DNA from: Streptomyces sp. NBC_01571
GTDB taxonomy: Bacteria; Actinomycetota; Actinomycetes; Streptomycetales; Streptomycetaceae
DNA length: 64,000 bases
Assembly (NCBI RefSeq): GCF_026339875.1
Contig: NZ_JAPEPZ010000001.1
Coordinates: 6,696,001-6,760,000, forward strand
Direction: 5' to 3'
A program made the translations under genes and the position numbers. The notes under the pieces were generated by a model. That model saw only the letters and a program-made list of their open reading frames with translations. It did not search any database and had not been told where the DNA came from. Positions 44,931 to 53,808 of this stretch are shown one piece after another (position 1 is the stretch's first letter; each line of letters starts with the position of its first letter).

Positions 44931-45788
44931 TCAGGCCGTTCCCGCGGCGTCCCGTACCGTCTCCTGCCCGATCAGACCGCGCAACGACGTTTTCATCCGT
45001 GCGACAAAGGCGTCCCGCGCGGCGGGGGAGAGGACGTCCAGCGACAGATACGGGTTGAGGTCCTCCAGTTCGACGAGGAGCAGCCCACCGTCCGGGGCCC
45101 GGCAGGCGTCGACGCGCTGGATGCCGTACGCGATGTCGTTCCAGTCGACGAACCGCTGCGCGAACTCCCGGTCCCGCTCGGTCGCTTCGTAGGGCTCCAG
45201 CTCCCACCGCCGGTCCGGGCGGGGTGCGTACAGGGCGTACTGGAAGGTGCGGTCGACGAAGTAGAAGGACACCTCGTAGCGGAAGTCGATACGCGGCTGG
45301 ACGAGACGGTCGTCGTACGACAGTTCGGCGAGCCGGCCGCGCGACACGAACTCCAGGCCTATCGAGTCCGCCCCCAGCTTCGGCTTCACCACGTACGTGT
45401 CGACGTCCGGCAGCCGGTGCAGGTCCCGTGCGCGGTCGACGGTGGGGATGACCGGGAACCCGGCCGCCGTGAGGTCGAGCAGGTACTGCTTGCCGGCCAT
45501 GTCCCCCTTGCCGGAGAGCTGGTTGTACAGGCGGACGCCGTCCGCGAGCGCCCGCTGCCGGAAGGCGTCGTACTCCGCTCGGTAGCGCAGCACCGGCCCG
45601 CTGTTGCGGACGACCACGGCGTCGAAGCCGGTCATCAGCGCGGCCGCGTCCAGTGGATGGCACACGGCCACGTCGAAGTCCTCGCGCAGCCGGGAGGTGA
45701 GGAACACGTCCTCGTCGCCGTACCGCCGTCCCTTGGCCGGATAGGCCAGGTCGCTGACGTAGAGGACGCGGGAGCGCGCGGACGGCAT
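44931..45788 (-). CDS. ATP-grasp-like protein of unknown substrate
   Basis: 285 residues beginning MPSARSRVLYVSDLAYP. The order of elements resembles RimK/glutathione-synthase ATP-grasp enzymes: a pre-ATP domain (VVVRNSGPVLRYRAEYDAF), Lys in TYVVKPKLGADSIGLEF, and the acid-containing metal site LLLVELEDLNPYLSLDV. ATP-grasp enzymes ligate a carboxylate to an amine or thiol. No partner enzyme is adjacent. The longer frame upstream is non-coding by composition. Confidence 0.7.
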   Translation of the reverse strand: MPSARSRVLYVSDLAYPAKGRRYGDEDVFLTSRLREDFDVAVCHPLDAAALMTGFDAVVVRNSGPVLRYRAEYDAFRQRALADGVRLYNQLSGKGDMAGKQYLLDLTAAGFPVIPTVDRARDLHRLPDVDTYVVKPKLGADSIGLEFVSRGRLAELSYDDRLVQPRIDFRYEVSFYFVDRTFQYALYAPRPDRRWELEPYEATERDREFAQRFVDWNDIAYGIQRVDACRAPDGGLLLVELEDLNPYLSLDVLSPAARDAFVARMKTSLRGLIGQETVRDAAGTA

Positions 45789-45911
45789 GGGTGTCTCCGG
45801 TGGTGAGCGGTGCGGCGGGGCCGACGCAACGGTAACCGCAGCCGGATCCCGGGAGACGGGCACCGGAGGGACGAGCACCCGGGCCCGTCTCCCGGGGAAC
45901 GGGCGCCGTGG

Positions 45912-46328
45912 TCAGGCCGCCGGGCGCTCCTTGAAGCGGAGGAGGTTGCCCGCCGGGTCACGGAACGCGCAGTCGCGGGCGCCCCACGGCTGGTCCGTCG
46001 GCTCCTGGAGGACTTCGGCGCCGGACATGCGGACCCGTTCGTAGAGGGCGTCGCAGTCGGTCGTGGAGAAGATGACCCCGCGCAGGATGCCCTTGGCGAG
46101 CAGTTCGACCATGGCCTGCTTGTCGGCGGGGGAGGCGTCCGGGCTCGCGTCCGGGGGCTCCAGGACGATCTCCACGTCCGGCTGGAGCGGCGGGCTGAGG
46201 GTCACCCAGCGCATCCCCTCGAACCCGACGTCGTTGCGTACTTCCAGGCCCAGGACGTCTCGGTAGAAGGCGAGCGCCTTGTCGTGGTCGTCCACGGCGA
46301 TGAAGCACTGGGAAAGTTTCAGGTCCAT
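45912..46328 (-). CDS. VOC family (glyoxalase-like) protein
   Basis: 138 residues, single VOC module: KLSQCFIAVDDHDKALAFYRDVLGLEV ... RWVTLSPP ... FRDPAGNLLRF. The gene is followed on the same side by an AraC-type regulator gene, a pairing commonly seen in Streptomyces in which the regulator controls the VOC gene. Substrate unknown. Confidence 0.88.
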   Translation of the reverse strand: MDLKLSQCFIAVDDHDKALAFYRDVLGLEVRNDVGFEGMRWVTLSPPLQPDVEIVLEPPDASPDASPADKQAMVELLAKGILRGVIFSTTDCDALYERVRMSGAEVLQEPTDQPWGARDCAFRDPAGNLLRFKERPAA

Positions 46329-46377
46329 GGCCCCAAGGCTAGGCCGAGGCGGGGCCGTTCCGTCGGGCGGACGGGGC

Positions 46378-46806
46378 CTACAGGCGCGTCCCCGGTTCCC
46401 CTGCTTCGGGTCTACGGTGGCGGGAGGGGCGGGTCAGGCGGCGGGTCACGCAGGGCGGGATGGGGGCGCCGTGGTCGTGCGGGCGGGCGCGGTAGGCGCT
46501 GGGGGTCTCACCGACCAGCTCCGTGAAGCGGGAGCTGAAGGAGCCGAGCGAGGTGCAGCCCACGGCGAGGCAGACCTCCGTGACCGTCAGGTCGCCGCGC
46601 CGCAGCAGGGCCTTGGCCCGCTCGATCCGGCGGGTCATCAGATAGCCGTACGGCGTCTCCCCGTACGCCGCGCGGAAGCTGCGCTGGAAGTGGCCGGGCG
46701 ACATCAGCGCCGTACGGGCGAGCGCGGCGATGTCCAGCGGCTCCGCGTACTCACGGTCCATCCGGTCGCGTGTCCGGCGCAGCCGGACCAGGTCCTCCAC
46801 AGTCAC
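46378..46806 (-). CDS. AraC-family transcriptional regulator (DNA-binding domain only)
   Basis: 142 residues, nearly all a double HTH: DIAALARTALMSPGHFQRSFRAAYGETPYGYLMTRRIERAKALL and VTEVCLAVGCTSLGSFSSRFTELVGETPSAYRA, each in two helices. The usual effector domain is lacking, as in MarA/SoxS-like members. GTG start (TVEDLVRLRRTRD). Sits immediately upstream of the VOC gene (49 bases), same strand, so probably one transcript. Confidence 0.87.
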   Translation of the reverse strand: MTVEDLVRLRRTRDRMDREYAEPLDIAALARTALMSPGHFQRSFRAAYGETPYGYLMTRRIERAKALLRRGDLTVTEVCLAVGCTSLGSFSSRFTELVGETPSAYRARPHDHGAPIPPCVTRRLTRPSRHRRPEAGEPGTRL

Positions 46807-46935
46807 CCCTCCAGGATGGCACGGGCCACCGACAGCGGGGAGGGGCGTCACCCCCGCGGGTGCCCCCGGTGGCGTGCGGGCACGCGTGCCCGCTTGCTTG
46901 GACCGAGAGGGAACCGGGAAGGAGGGCGGGCGACG

Positions 46936-47568
46936 ATGGAGCCGAACGACGAGCGGCTGCGGACACCGCGCGCCGCCGGCGTGGCCGGGGCGGTGTTCGC
47001 GGTGCTGCTGGCGGTGGCGATCGTCCTGGTGCGGATCTCCGTGCCCGCCGGGAACCCGCCCGGCGCGAAGATCGATCCGGACAAGCGGTGGGCGGTGCAG
47101 ACGGCGCTGGAGATCCTTCCTTTCGCGGGCATCTTCTTCCTGTGGTTCATGGGTGCCGTGCGCGCACAGGTCGGCGACGCCGAGGACAGGTTCATCGCCA
47201 CCGTCTTCCTGGGCAGTGGTCTGGTGTTCGTCGCCACGATGTTCGGGGCCGGTGCCGCGGCGGGCACCGTCCTGGACGAGGTCCGGTCCTCCGACTTCGG
47301 ACGCTACTTCGCCTACACGATGATGACGACGTACGCGCTCCGGATGGCGGCCGTGTTCGTCTTCACGACCTCGACCATCGGACACCGCCTAGGTGTCCTG
47401 CCACGGCCCCTCGCCCTCTTCGGATACGTCGTGGGCCTGGTGCTGCTCGCCGCGGGGTCCTCCCTGCCCTGGTCCGAACTGGTCTTCCCGGCCTGGGCGC
47501 TGATCGTCAGCCTCCACATCCTCCGCGTCGGCCTGCGCGAACCGCGCCGGTCCCGGAGCCCGCGCTGA
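46936..47568 (+). CDS. Integral membrane protein of unknown function
   Basis: 210 residues with about five hydrophobic segments (13-34, 60-76, 87-108, 125-145, 155-195). No catalytic motif. An AAGGAGGG ribosome-binding site precedes the ATG. The intervening soluble loop (about 34-58, VPAGNPPGAKIDPDKRW) is proline-rich. Divergent from the AraC gene. Confidence 0.78.
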   Translation: MEPNDERLRTPRAAGVAGAVFAVLLAVAIVLVRISVPAGNPPGAKIDPDKRWAVQTALEILPFAGIFFLWFMGAVRAQVGDAEDRFIATVFLGSGLVFVATMFGAGAAAGTVLDEVRSSDFGRYFAYTMMTTYALRMAAVFVFTTSTIGHRLGVLPRPLALFGYVVGLVLLAAGSSLPWSELVFPAWALIVSLHILRVGLREPRRSRSPR

Positions 47569-47669
47569 CCCCTCAGTCCCGTCGGATGTCCCGGCGAGCG
47601 GGTCCGCGTCCTCTCCCGCATGCTGAAGGGCGAGGGGGCGGGACGGGGCCACGGAAAGGCTGTTCCTCG

Positions 47670-47909
47670 GTGAGACTTGTCGTCGATCTCAACCGCTGCC
47701 AGGGGTACGCGCAGTGCGCGTTCCTCGCTCCCGACGTGTTCGCCATGCACGGCGACGAAGCCCTGCTCTACAACCCGCAGGCCGACGAGAATCAGCGCGA
47801 CGACGTGGCGCGAGCCGTCGCGGCCTGCCCCGTCCAGGCCATTCTCGTGGACGCCGACGACCGGGACGAGAACCCCGGAACCGCCCGGGAGGTCACCGGT
47901 GAGCAGTGA
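47670..47909 (+). CDS. Ferredoxin, [3Fe-4S] type
   Basis: 79 residues. Cysteines in the 3Fe-4S pattern C10-x5-C16 ... C-P near residue 53 (RCQGYAQC and AVAACPVQAI). Electron carrier for the P450 two genes downstream. GTG start (RLVVDLNRC). It overlaps the reductase start by 11 bases. Start of a three-gene P450 system. Confidence 0.9.
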   Translation: MRLVVDLNRCQGYAQCAFLAPDVFAMHGDEALLYNPQADENQRDDVARAVAACPVQAILVDADDRDENPGTAREVTGEQ

Positions 47910-49293
47910 CGGATCCCTCGACCGGCTCAAGCGCGAAGGACGTGTGGTCGTCGTGGGCGCCTCGCTCGCGGGGCTCCGGGCCGCGGAGACCCTGCGCGAA
48001 AAGGGGTTCGCAGGCTCCCTGACGATGGTCGGCGACGAGCCGTACGAGCCCTACGACCGGCCCCCGCTGTCCAAGCAGGTCCTGCTGGGCCGGGCGACGC
48101 CGGACCACACCTCCCTGCCCCGGCGCCGCGCGATCGACGCGCAGTGGCGGCTCGGGGTCCCGGCCACCGGTCTCGACATGGCGGCCCGGCGGGTACGGCT
48201 GGCCGACGGCGACGAGGTGGGGTACGACCGGCTGCTGATCGCCACCGGCGTCCGGGCCAGGCCCTGGCCGAGGGAGAGCGAGGCGGAGCTCGACGGTGTC
48301 TTCGTCCTGCGCACCCGCGACGACGCGAGGGGGCTGGAGCGCGCGCTCGCGCAGAATCCCCGCCGTGTGCTCGTCATCGGCGCCGGGTTCACCGGCTCGG
48401 AGATCGCCTCCGCCTGCCGGGAACGCGGGATCGCGGTCACCGTGGCCGAACGGGCCGCGGCACCCCTGGTCGGCGCGCTCGGCGGGGTCGTCGGTCAGGT
48501 CGCGGCCGAACTGCAGCGTGAGCACGGAGTCGACCTGCGCTGCGGCATCATGGTGACCGGCCTGGAGGGCGACGCCGCGAACCGGGTCCGCGCCGCCCAT
48601 CTCTCCGACGGGAACACCGTCGAGGCCGATGTCGTGGTCGTGTGCCTCGGCGCCATGCGCAACACCGAATGGCTCGCGGGGTCCGGACTGGGCGCGGGCC
48701 CCCGGGGCATCGCCTGTGACGCCGGCTGCCGGGCCTTCGACATCCGCGGCATCGTCACCGACGACGTCTACGTGGCCGGCGACGTGGCGCGTTCCCCGCA
48801 TCCGCTGTTCGGCTACCAGTTCCTGTCCCTCGAGCACTGGGGCAACGCCGTCGCGCAGGCCGAGACCGCGGCGCACAACATGATGAGCGACAGCGTGGAC
48901 CGCCGCCCCCACATCTGGGTGCCGGCCTTCTGGTCCTCGCAGTTCGGAGTGAACATCAAGTCCGTGGGGGTGCCGTCGATGGGGACGGAGATCCTCATCG
49001 CGCAGGGCGCCCTCCACGAGCGCAGATTCACCGGCGTGTACGGGTACCAGGGGCGCGTCATCGGCGCCGTCACCTTCGACCAGACGAAGTGGCTGCAGTT
49101 CTACCAGCAGCTGATCGAGACCACGGCGCCCTTCCCGCCGTCCTTCCCGACCGTGGACCGCCGCCCCGAGGGACAGCGCCCGGTGGACGCGGACTTCCCC
49201 GACCCGTCAGTGCCCACGAGCGGCCCGACCGTCACCCTCACCGGATATTCGCCGGCCGACCGGCGGATGACGTTCACCCCCGCCGGGCACTGA
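47899..49293 (+). CDS. Ferredoxin reductase (FAD/NAD-dependent)
   Basis: 464 residues. FAD-binding motif VVVVGASLAGLRAAETLREKGF, NAD-binding VLVIGAGFTGSEIASACRERGI, and a VYVAGDVARSP FAD ribityl motif. This is the putidaredoxin-reductase-like type that moves electrons from NAD(P)H to the ferredoxin. GTG start (SSDGSLDRLKREGR) overlaps the ferredoxin stop; ends 23 bases before the P450 ATG. An extra tail (about 420-464) rich in Pro/Thr is longer than usual. Confidence 0.92.
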   Translation: MSSDGSLDRLKREGRVVVVGASLAGLRAAETLREKGFAGSLTMVGDEPYEPYDRPPLSKQVLLGRATPDHTSLPRRRAIDAQWRLGVPATGLDMAARRVRLADGDEVGYDRLLIATGVRARPWPRESEAELDGVFVLRTRDDARGLERALAQNPRRVLVIGAGFTGSEIASACRERGIAVTVAERAAAPLVGALGGVVGQVAAELQREHGVDLRCGIMVTGLEGDAANRVRAAHLSDGNTVEADVVVVCLGAMRNTEWLAGSGLGAGPRGIACDAGCRAFDIRGIVTDDVYVAGDVARSPHPLFGYQFLSLEHWGNAVAQAETAAHNMMSDSVDRRPHIWVPAFWSSQFGVNIKSVGVPSMGTEILIAQGALHERRFTGVYGYQGRVIGAVTFDQTKWLQFYQQLIETTAPFPPSFPTVDRRPEGQRPVDADFPDPSVPTSGPTVTLTGYSPADRRMTFTPAGH

Positions 49294-49316
49294 TCCGACG
49301 CTCACGAGGACGCACC

Positions 49317-50549
49317 ATGACGCAAGCCATCCTGCGGCAGATCATCGACTACTCGCACCGCGCGAACCCGTATCCGCTCTACGAGGAACTCCGCGAGACC
49401 CCGGTGTACCACGACACGGACGGGCCGTACGTCGTCAGCAAGTACTACGACATCCAGAGCCTGCTGCACGACCCGCGGATCAGCTCCGACGCGCGCAACC
49501 TGAAGGCGGCGGCGGGCGATCCGCTGGGCGACACGGAGGAGGAGTCGGCGCTGCCGCCGGCGTTCCTGCGGCTCGACCCTCCGGAGCACGACCGGCTGCG
49601 GCGCATGACGAACCGTCCCTTCGGACCCCCGCACTCCCCGCGGCGCGTCCACGAGATGCACGGCGAGCTGGAGGACATCGTCTCCGGGCTCATCGACGGC
49701 ATCGGCGACCCGGAGCGGATCGACCTGGTCGACCAGTTCTCGTACCCCTTCCCGGTGACCGTGATCTGCCGGCTCCTCGGCGTGCCGCGCGAGGACGAAC
49801 CCCGCTTCCACACCTGGGCGGACATCCTCGCCGCCAGCCTGGACCCCGTCCCGGGCGCCGACGCCGGCGAGCGCGCCAAGGTCGCGAACAACGCCCGCAC
49901 CGAGCTGGGCATGTATCTGGCCGGGCTGATCGAGGAACGCCGCAAGAAGCCGGGCGAGGACATGCTGTCGCAACTCGCCACCGCGCACGGGCCGGACGGC
50001 GCCATGACGACGATGGAGGTCATGAGCACCGCGGCGCTGCTGCTGATCGCCGGCCACGAGACCACGGTCAACCTCATCACCAACGGCATGCTGACCCTGC
50101 TGCGCAACCCCGGCATCCTGCAACGGCTGCGTGCGGACCCGAAGCTGGCCGTCCCCGTCGTCGAGGAGCTGCTCCGTTTCGAGCCGCCGGTGCAGCTGTT
50201 GCCGCAGCGCAGCACCCTCGCCGACATCGAGGTGCGCGGCGTGACCATCCCCAAGGGCTCGTCACTGTGGCTGGTGCTGGCGGCGGGCAACCGTGACCCC
50301 GACCGCTTCGAGAACCCGGACCGCTTCGACCCGGACCGCGGGGACATCCAGCACCTGGGCTTCGGCAGCGGCATCCACAGCTGCTTCGGCGCTCCGCTGG
50401 CCCGGCTGGAGGCGCAGCTCGCGCTCGGCGAACTGGCCCGCAGGCTGGAGAACCCCCGTCTCGTGGAGGACCCGCCCCCCTACCGGCAGAACGCGGTCCT
50501 GCGCGGCCCCCGGCACCTGTCGATCGCCTGCGACGGCATCCGCCCGTAG
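49317..50549 (+). CDS. Cytochrome P450 with dedicated redox partners
   Basis: 410 residues. P450 signatures: oxygen-binding helix LLIAGHETTVNLI, ExxR (ELLRFEP), and haem loop FGSGIHSCFGAPLARLEAQ with the standard CxG. Third gene of the ferredoxin-reductase-P450 operon, so it can be driven as a complete class I monooxygenase. Substrate unknown; no biosynthetic core enzyme lies beside it. Sequence style resembles CYP105/CYP107-type hydroxylases, but I do not assign a family. Confidence 0.93.
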   Translation: MTQAILRQIIDYSHRANPYPLYEELRETPVYHDTDGPYVVSKYYDIQSLLHDPRISSDARNLKAAAGDPLGDTEEESALPPAFLRLDPPEHDRLRRMTNRPFGPPHSPRRVHEMHGELEDIVSGLIDGIGDPERIDLVDQFSYPFPVTVICRLLGVPREDEPRFHTWADILAASLDPVPGADAGERAKVANNARTELGMYLAGLIEERRKKPGEDMLSQLATAHGPDGAMTTMEVMSTAALLLIAGHETTVNLITNGMLTLLRNPGILQRLRADPKLAVPVVEELLRFEPPVQLLPQRSTLADIEVRGVTIPKGSSLWLVLAAGNRDPDRFENPDRFDPDRGDIQHLGFGSGIHSCFGAPLARLEAQLALGELARRLENPRLVEDPPPYRQNAVLRGPRHLSIACDGIRP

Positions 50550-50634
50550 GGCGACGTCGCCGGCCCGCCCGGGCCGTGTCCGACGATTCCCGTCGGGCGG
50601 CACCCGCGGTCCGGACAGGACCTCACACGCACGC

Positions 50635-50674
50635 CCGAAGGGGCCCGGCCGGAACTCCGGCCGGGCCCCTTCGG
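50635..50674. terminator. Bidirectional terminator between the P450 operon and sodN
   Basis: Eighteen-base perfect arms (50635-50652 and 50657-50674) with a 4-base loop, between convergent genes. Confidence 0.9.
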
Positions 50675-50732
50675 AACGCCCGTCGACCTGCGAGGGTGCA
50701 CCGCTCGCCGGTCATGGCGAACGTGGCCCGGA

Positions 50733-51128
50733 TCAGGCCTTCTTGGTCTCCCAGAAGATCTTGTCGATCTGGGCGATGTAGTCCAGCGCCTTCTGGCCCG
50801 TGGCCGGGTCGGTGGACGCCTTGGCGGCCGAGAGGGCCTTCAGGGCGTCGTTGACCAGCTGGTGCAGCTCGGGGTACTTCTCGAAGTGCGGGGGCTTGAA
50901 GTAGTCGCTCCAGAGCACCGAGACGTGGTGCTTGGCGAGTTCGGCGCGCTGCTCCTTGATGACGGTGGCGCGAGCCTGGAAGTGCGGGTCGTCGTTGCCG
51001 GCCATCTTTTCCTGGACGGCCTTCACCGACTCCGCCTCGATGCGGGCCTGGGCAGGGTCGTACACGCCGCAGGGCAGGTCACAGTGCGCGCTGACCTTCA
51101 CCTTGGGGGCAAACAGGCGGGAGAGCAT
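50733..51128 (-). CDS. sodN: Nickel superoxide dismutase
   Basis: Detoxifies superoxide in the cytoplasm. 131 residues: a 14-residue propeptide (MLSRLFAPKVKVSA) that must be cut to expose His1 of the mature protein, then the nickel hook HCDLPCGVYD (His, Cys2, Cys6). The rest is the four-helix bundle typical of NiSOD. ATG chosen because the propeptide must be intact; a GGAAGGAC site lies upstream, and a -10 TAATGT (minus strand, 51166-51171) suggests a short leader. The maturation peptidase gene is divergent. Nickel induction is known in Streptomyces. Confidence 0.97.
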   Translation of the reverse strand: MLSRLFAPKVKVSAHCDLPCGVYDPAQARIEAESVKAVQEKMAGNDDPHFQARATVIKEQRAELAKHHVSVLWSDYFKPPHFEKYPELHQLVNDALKALSAAKASTDPATGQKALDYIAQIDKIFWETKKA

Positions 51129-51272
51129 GGAACTGTCCTTCCTCGTGATCGTCTTCTCAGGTGGGACATTACTCCGTGGGAGACGTCTTTTCGCGAGTGC
51201 CCCCGAGGGCTTAGGACAAAAGTCCGGGGCGAGACTGGGACTGGTGGAGGATGGACCGGGGAGGTGCCGGTG

Positions 51273-51707
51273 ATGCCGGAGCTGTCGCAGGAGAGCGAAC
51301 GTGGAAGGGCCGTGCTGCCGTTCGGGGCGGCCGAGGTGCGGGGACCCTCGATGGTTCCCACGCTCCAGCACGGGGATCGGCTCGTCGTGCAGTACGGGGC
51401 CCGGGTCAGGCCCGGTGACGTGGTCGTCCTGCGTCATCCGTTCCAGCAGGACCTGCTCGTGGTGAAGCGGGTGGCCCAGCGGCGGGAGGCCGGCTGGTGG
51501 GTGCTGGGTGACAACGCCTTCGCCGGCGGGGACAGTACCGACTACGGCGCCGTGCCCGAGGAACTCGTCCTCGGGAAGGTGCGGTTCCGGTACCGGCCCC
51601 TCAAGGACGGTCAGCGTTCGCCGTTCGCGCTGGTCCGCTGGGCGCTGTCGGCCGCCAGGCCCGTGCTCTCCGACCGGTCGGCCTCCAGGCGCTTGCGGGC
51701 CCGGTAG
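51273..51707 (+). CDS. sodX: NiSOD maturation peptidase SodX (signal-peptidase-like)
   Basis: 144 residues. S26/S24-family serine peptidase fold: catalytic Ser26 in VRGPSMVPTL and Lys65 in LLVVKRVAQR, plus LGDNAFAGGDSTDYG. It has no membrane anchor, unlike LepB, which fits a cytoplasmic role in removing the SodN propeptide. Divergent from sodN. Its last 97 bases overlap tail-to-tail with the CGNR regulator gene. Confidence 0.93.
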   Translation: MPELSQESERGRAVLPFGAAEVRGPSMVPTLQHGDRLVVQYGARVRPGDVVVLRHPFQQDLLVVKRVAQRREAGWWVLGDNAFAGGDSTDYGAVPEELVLGKVRFRYRPLKDGQRSPFALVRWALSAARPVLSDRSASRRLRAR

Positions 51708-52240
51708 GCGGCCACGTTGGCGCGGGTCGCGCAGCGGTCCGAGCAGTAGCGCCGGGAGCGGTTCGTCGACGTGTCCAGGTAGGCGTTGCGGCACGGCGAG
51801 GCCTCGCACAGGCCGAGCCGGTCCACGCCGTACGAGGTGAGGTGGAAGGCGAGCCCCATGGCGGCGATCGCCGCGTAGCCCGCCGTCACGTTCGACGGGT
51901 GGTCCGCGAGGTGCATGTGCCACAGCGGGCGTCCGTCGTCGTCCCGGAAGTCGTGCCCGGAGATCTGCGGGCTGACGGGGAATTCCAGGAGCAGCGAGTT
52001 CAGGAGGTCGACCGCGAGGGTCTCGTCGCCGCCGTCCGCCGCCTCGAAGACGGCGCGCAGTCGCGCGCGGACCGAGCGGAAGCGTGTCACGTCGGCGTCC
52101 GTGGCGCGGCGCGCCGCCGAGGCGTTGCCCGCGAAGAGGTCGCGGACGGCCTCGACCGAGGTGAGCGCGTCCTTGCCCCGGGTCGGCTCCTCGCTGTTGA
52201 CGAGACGAACCGCATAGTCCGAGTAATAGGCCAGTTCCAC
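51611..52240 (-). CDS. CGNR zinc-finger regulator
   Basis: 209 residues: N-terminal ABATE-type stress-induced domain (YAVRLVNSEEPTRGKDALTSVEAVRDLF...) and a C-terminal zinc finger (GLCEASPCRNAYLDTSTNRSRRYCSDRCATRANVAAYRARKR), with Cys at C-x4-C and C-x3-C spacing. These proteins are presumed transcription regulators. The tail is encoded in the opposite strand of sodX for 97 bases. Start by the MELAYYSDYAVRLVN Met. Confidence 0.88.
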   Translation of the reverse strand: MELAYYSDYAVRLVNSEEPTRGKDALTSVEAVRDLFAGNASAARRATDADVTRFRSVRARLRAVFEAADGGDETLAVDLLNSLLLEFPVSPQISGHDFRDDDGRPLWHMHLADHPSNVTAGYAAIAAMGLAFHLTSYGVDRLGLCEASPCRNAYLDTSTNRSRRYCSDRCATRANVAAYRARKRLEADRSESTGLAADSAQRTSANGER

Positions 52241-52350
52241 TTGTAGTCCTTACGGAGGCGCTCTATCGTCATGCGTGCGGTCAGGTAACGGCTGATTGCG
52301 CTTCCAGGGTATTACGCGGGTGAGTGAAGACGAGTGAAGAAGGGGCTTCC

Positions 52351-53139
52351 ATGACCGTCAGCACCGGAACCGACCACACCGTGACGCACGGCACCGGAAC
52401 CGACTGGCAGGCCTGGCAGGAGAGCTGGGACCGGCAGCAGGAGTGGTACATGCCGGACCGCGAGGAGCGCTTCCGGGTGATGCTCGACATGGTCGAGGCC
52501 CTGGTCGGCCCCGCGCCGCGCGTCCTCGACCTCGCCTGCGGCACCGGCACCATCACCGCCCGGCTCCTCGCCCGGCTCCCGCGGGCCACCAGCACCGGCG
52601 TCGACCTCGACCCCGCGCTGCTCACCATCGCCGAGGGCACCTTCGCGGGCGACGACCGGGTCTCCTTCGTCACGGCCGACCTCAAGGACCCGCACTGGAC
52701 GACCCGGCTGCCGTACGAGTCCTACGACGCCGTGCTGACGGCCACGGCCCTGCACTGGCTGCACAGCGACCCCCTCGCGGCCCTCTACGGCCGGATCGCG
52801 GGGATCGTCCGCGCCGGCGGGGTCTTCATGAACGCCGACCACATGATCGACGAGTCCACGCCCCTGATCAACGCGGCCGAGCGCGCGCAGCGGCACGCCC
52901 GGATGGACCGGGCCAAGGAGGGCGGTGTGCTCGACTGGGCCGCGTGGTGGGAACTGGCCGCCCAGGACCCGGTCCTCGCCGCCCCGACCGCCCGCCGCTT
53001 CGAGATCTACGGCGAGCACGCCGACGGCGACACCCCGTCCGCCGACTGGCACGCGCGCGTGCTGCGCGAGAAGGGCTTCGCGGAGGCACGGACGGTGTGG
53101 CGCTCGCCTTCGGACGCGCTGGTGCTGGCGGTCAAGTAG
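52351..53139 (+). CDS. SAM-dependent methyltransferase
   Basis: 262 residues, class I fold. Motif I VLDLACGTGTITARLL (SAM binding), acidic turn GVDLDPALL and motif FVTADLKDP. ATG with an upstream GAAGAAGGGGCTTCC site; a GTG at 52324 in frame would add nine residues. Substrate unknown. Divergent from the CGNR regulator, with a 110-base control region between. Confidence 0.87.
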   Translation: MTVSTGTDHTVTHGTGTDWQAWQESWDRQQEWYMPDREERFRVMLDMVEALVGPAPRVLDLACGTGTITARLLARLPRATSTGVDLDPALLTIAEGTFAGDDRVSFVTADLKDPHWTTRLPYESYDAVLTATALHWLHSDPLAALYGRIAGIVRAGGVFMNADHMIDESTPLINAAERAQRHARMDRAKEGGVLDWAAWWELAAQDPVLAAPTARRFEIYGEHADGDTPSADWHARVLREKGFAEARTVWRSPSDALVLAVK

Positions 53140-53338
53140 GGCACTCGAAGGCGGGGGCGATCGTGCCTGCCGCCACCAAAGCACGCGATTTCGGCAGGTC
53201 CGAGGCGTGGCCCGCGGTCTGATGCTCCGGATATCGTTTCGAGCGATCGATTCGAACATCTGTCCACTGCTCGTCGTGTGCTCGAAGGCCTGGATTCGAC
53301 CACCCGGGCGGGCGCGCGACGGATGAAGGGGGAAATCA

Positions 53339-53695
53339 GTGCGCAGCAAGGTATTCGCCGCCGTGGTGCCTGCTCTTTTCGCGGCCGCGGCGATCGTTCC
53401 GTTGACGGCGGCTCCGGCTTCGGCCGATCCGGCCTGCGCGGAAGACGTGTACGGCAACGTCGTCCATTCCGGGAGCCAGGACGCCTACAAGATCGACGTC
53501 ACGCTCAACCGCTGTGCCCGTCCGACCCGGGCGATGGCGAAGTGCGCGGCTCTCGGCGGATCGGGCATCAACTACGGCCCTTCCGTCACGCGGGGAACCA
53601 GCCGGACCGATTTCTGCGCCCGGGGATCGGAGATGGTGAAGTCGGGGTGGCAGGTGTACTACAACGGCAGGTGGAACAACCGCTGGGTGGACTGA
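53339..53695 (+). CDS. Small secreted protein
   Basis: 118 residues. Signal peptide (RSKVFAAVVPALFAAAAIVPLTAAPASA, cleavage likely after ASA at about 29) and a mature ~89-residue domain with four cysteines, probably two disulfides. The end YYNGRWNNRWVD is aromatic-rich. No family assigned with certainty. GTG start with an AAGGGGG site. Function unknown; could be a cell-wall or inhibitor-type peptide. Confidence 0.75.
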   Translation: MRSKVFAAVVPALFAAAAIVPLTAAPASADPACAEDVYGNVVHSGSQDAYKIDVTLNRCARPTRAMAKCAALGGSGINYGPSVTRGTSRTDFCARGSEMVKSGWQVYYNGRWNNRWVD

Positions 53696-53745
53696 CGCCC
53701 TTCACGGCATCGTGAAGTCTCACGAGGTGTGAAGACGTAGGACCA

Positions 53746-53781
53746 AGGGGCCTGTCATGTCGAGCGACATGACAGGCCCCT
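53746..53781. terminator. Bidirectional terminator
   Basis: Seventeen-base complementary arms 53746-53762 / 53765-53781 between the secreted-protein gene and the convergent ABC operon; a T-rich TGTGTTT follows on the plus strand. Confidence 0.85.
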
Positions 53782-53808
53782 GTGTTTCACCCATTGCCCT
53801 GCGGCGCG

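Noticed and set aside
44868..44935. GGACGGGTCGGA-type repeats as a mobile-element end
   Set aside because: No transposase or target-site duplication nearby; looks like simple low-complexity DNA before a start codon.
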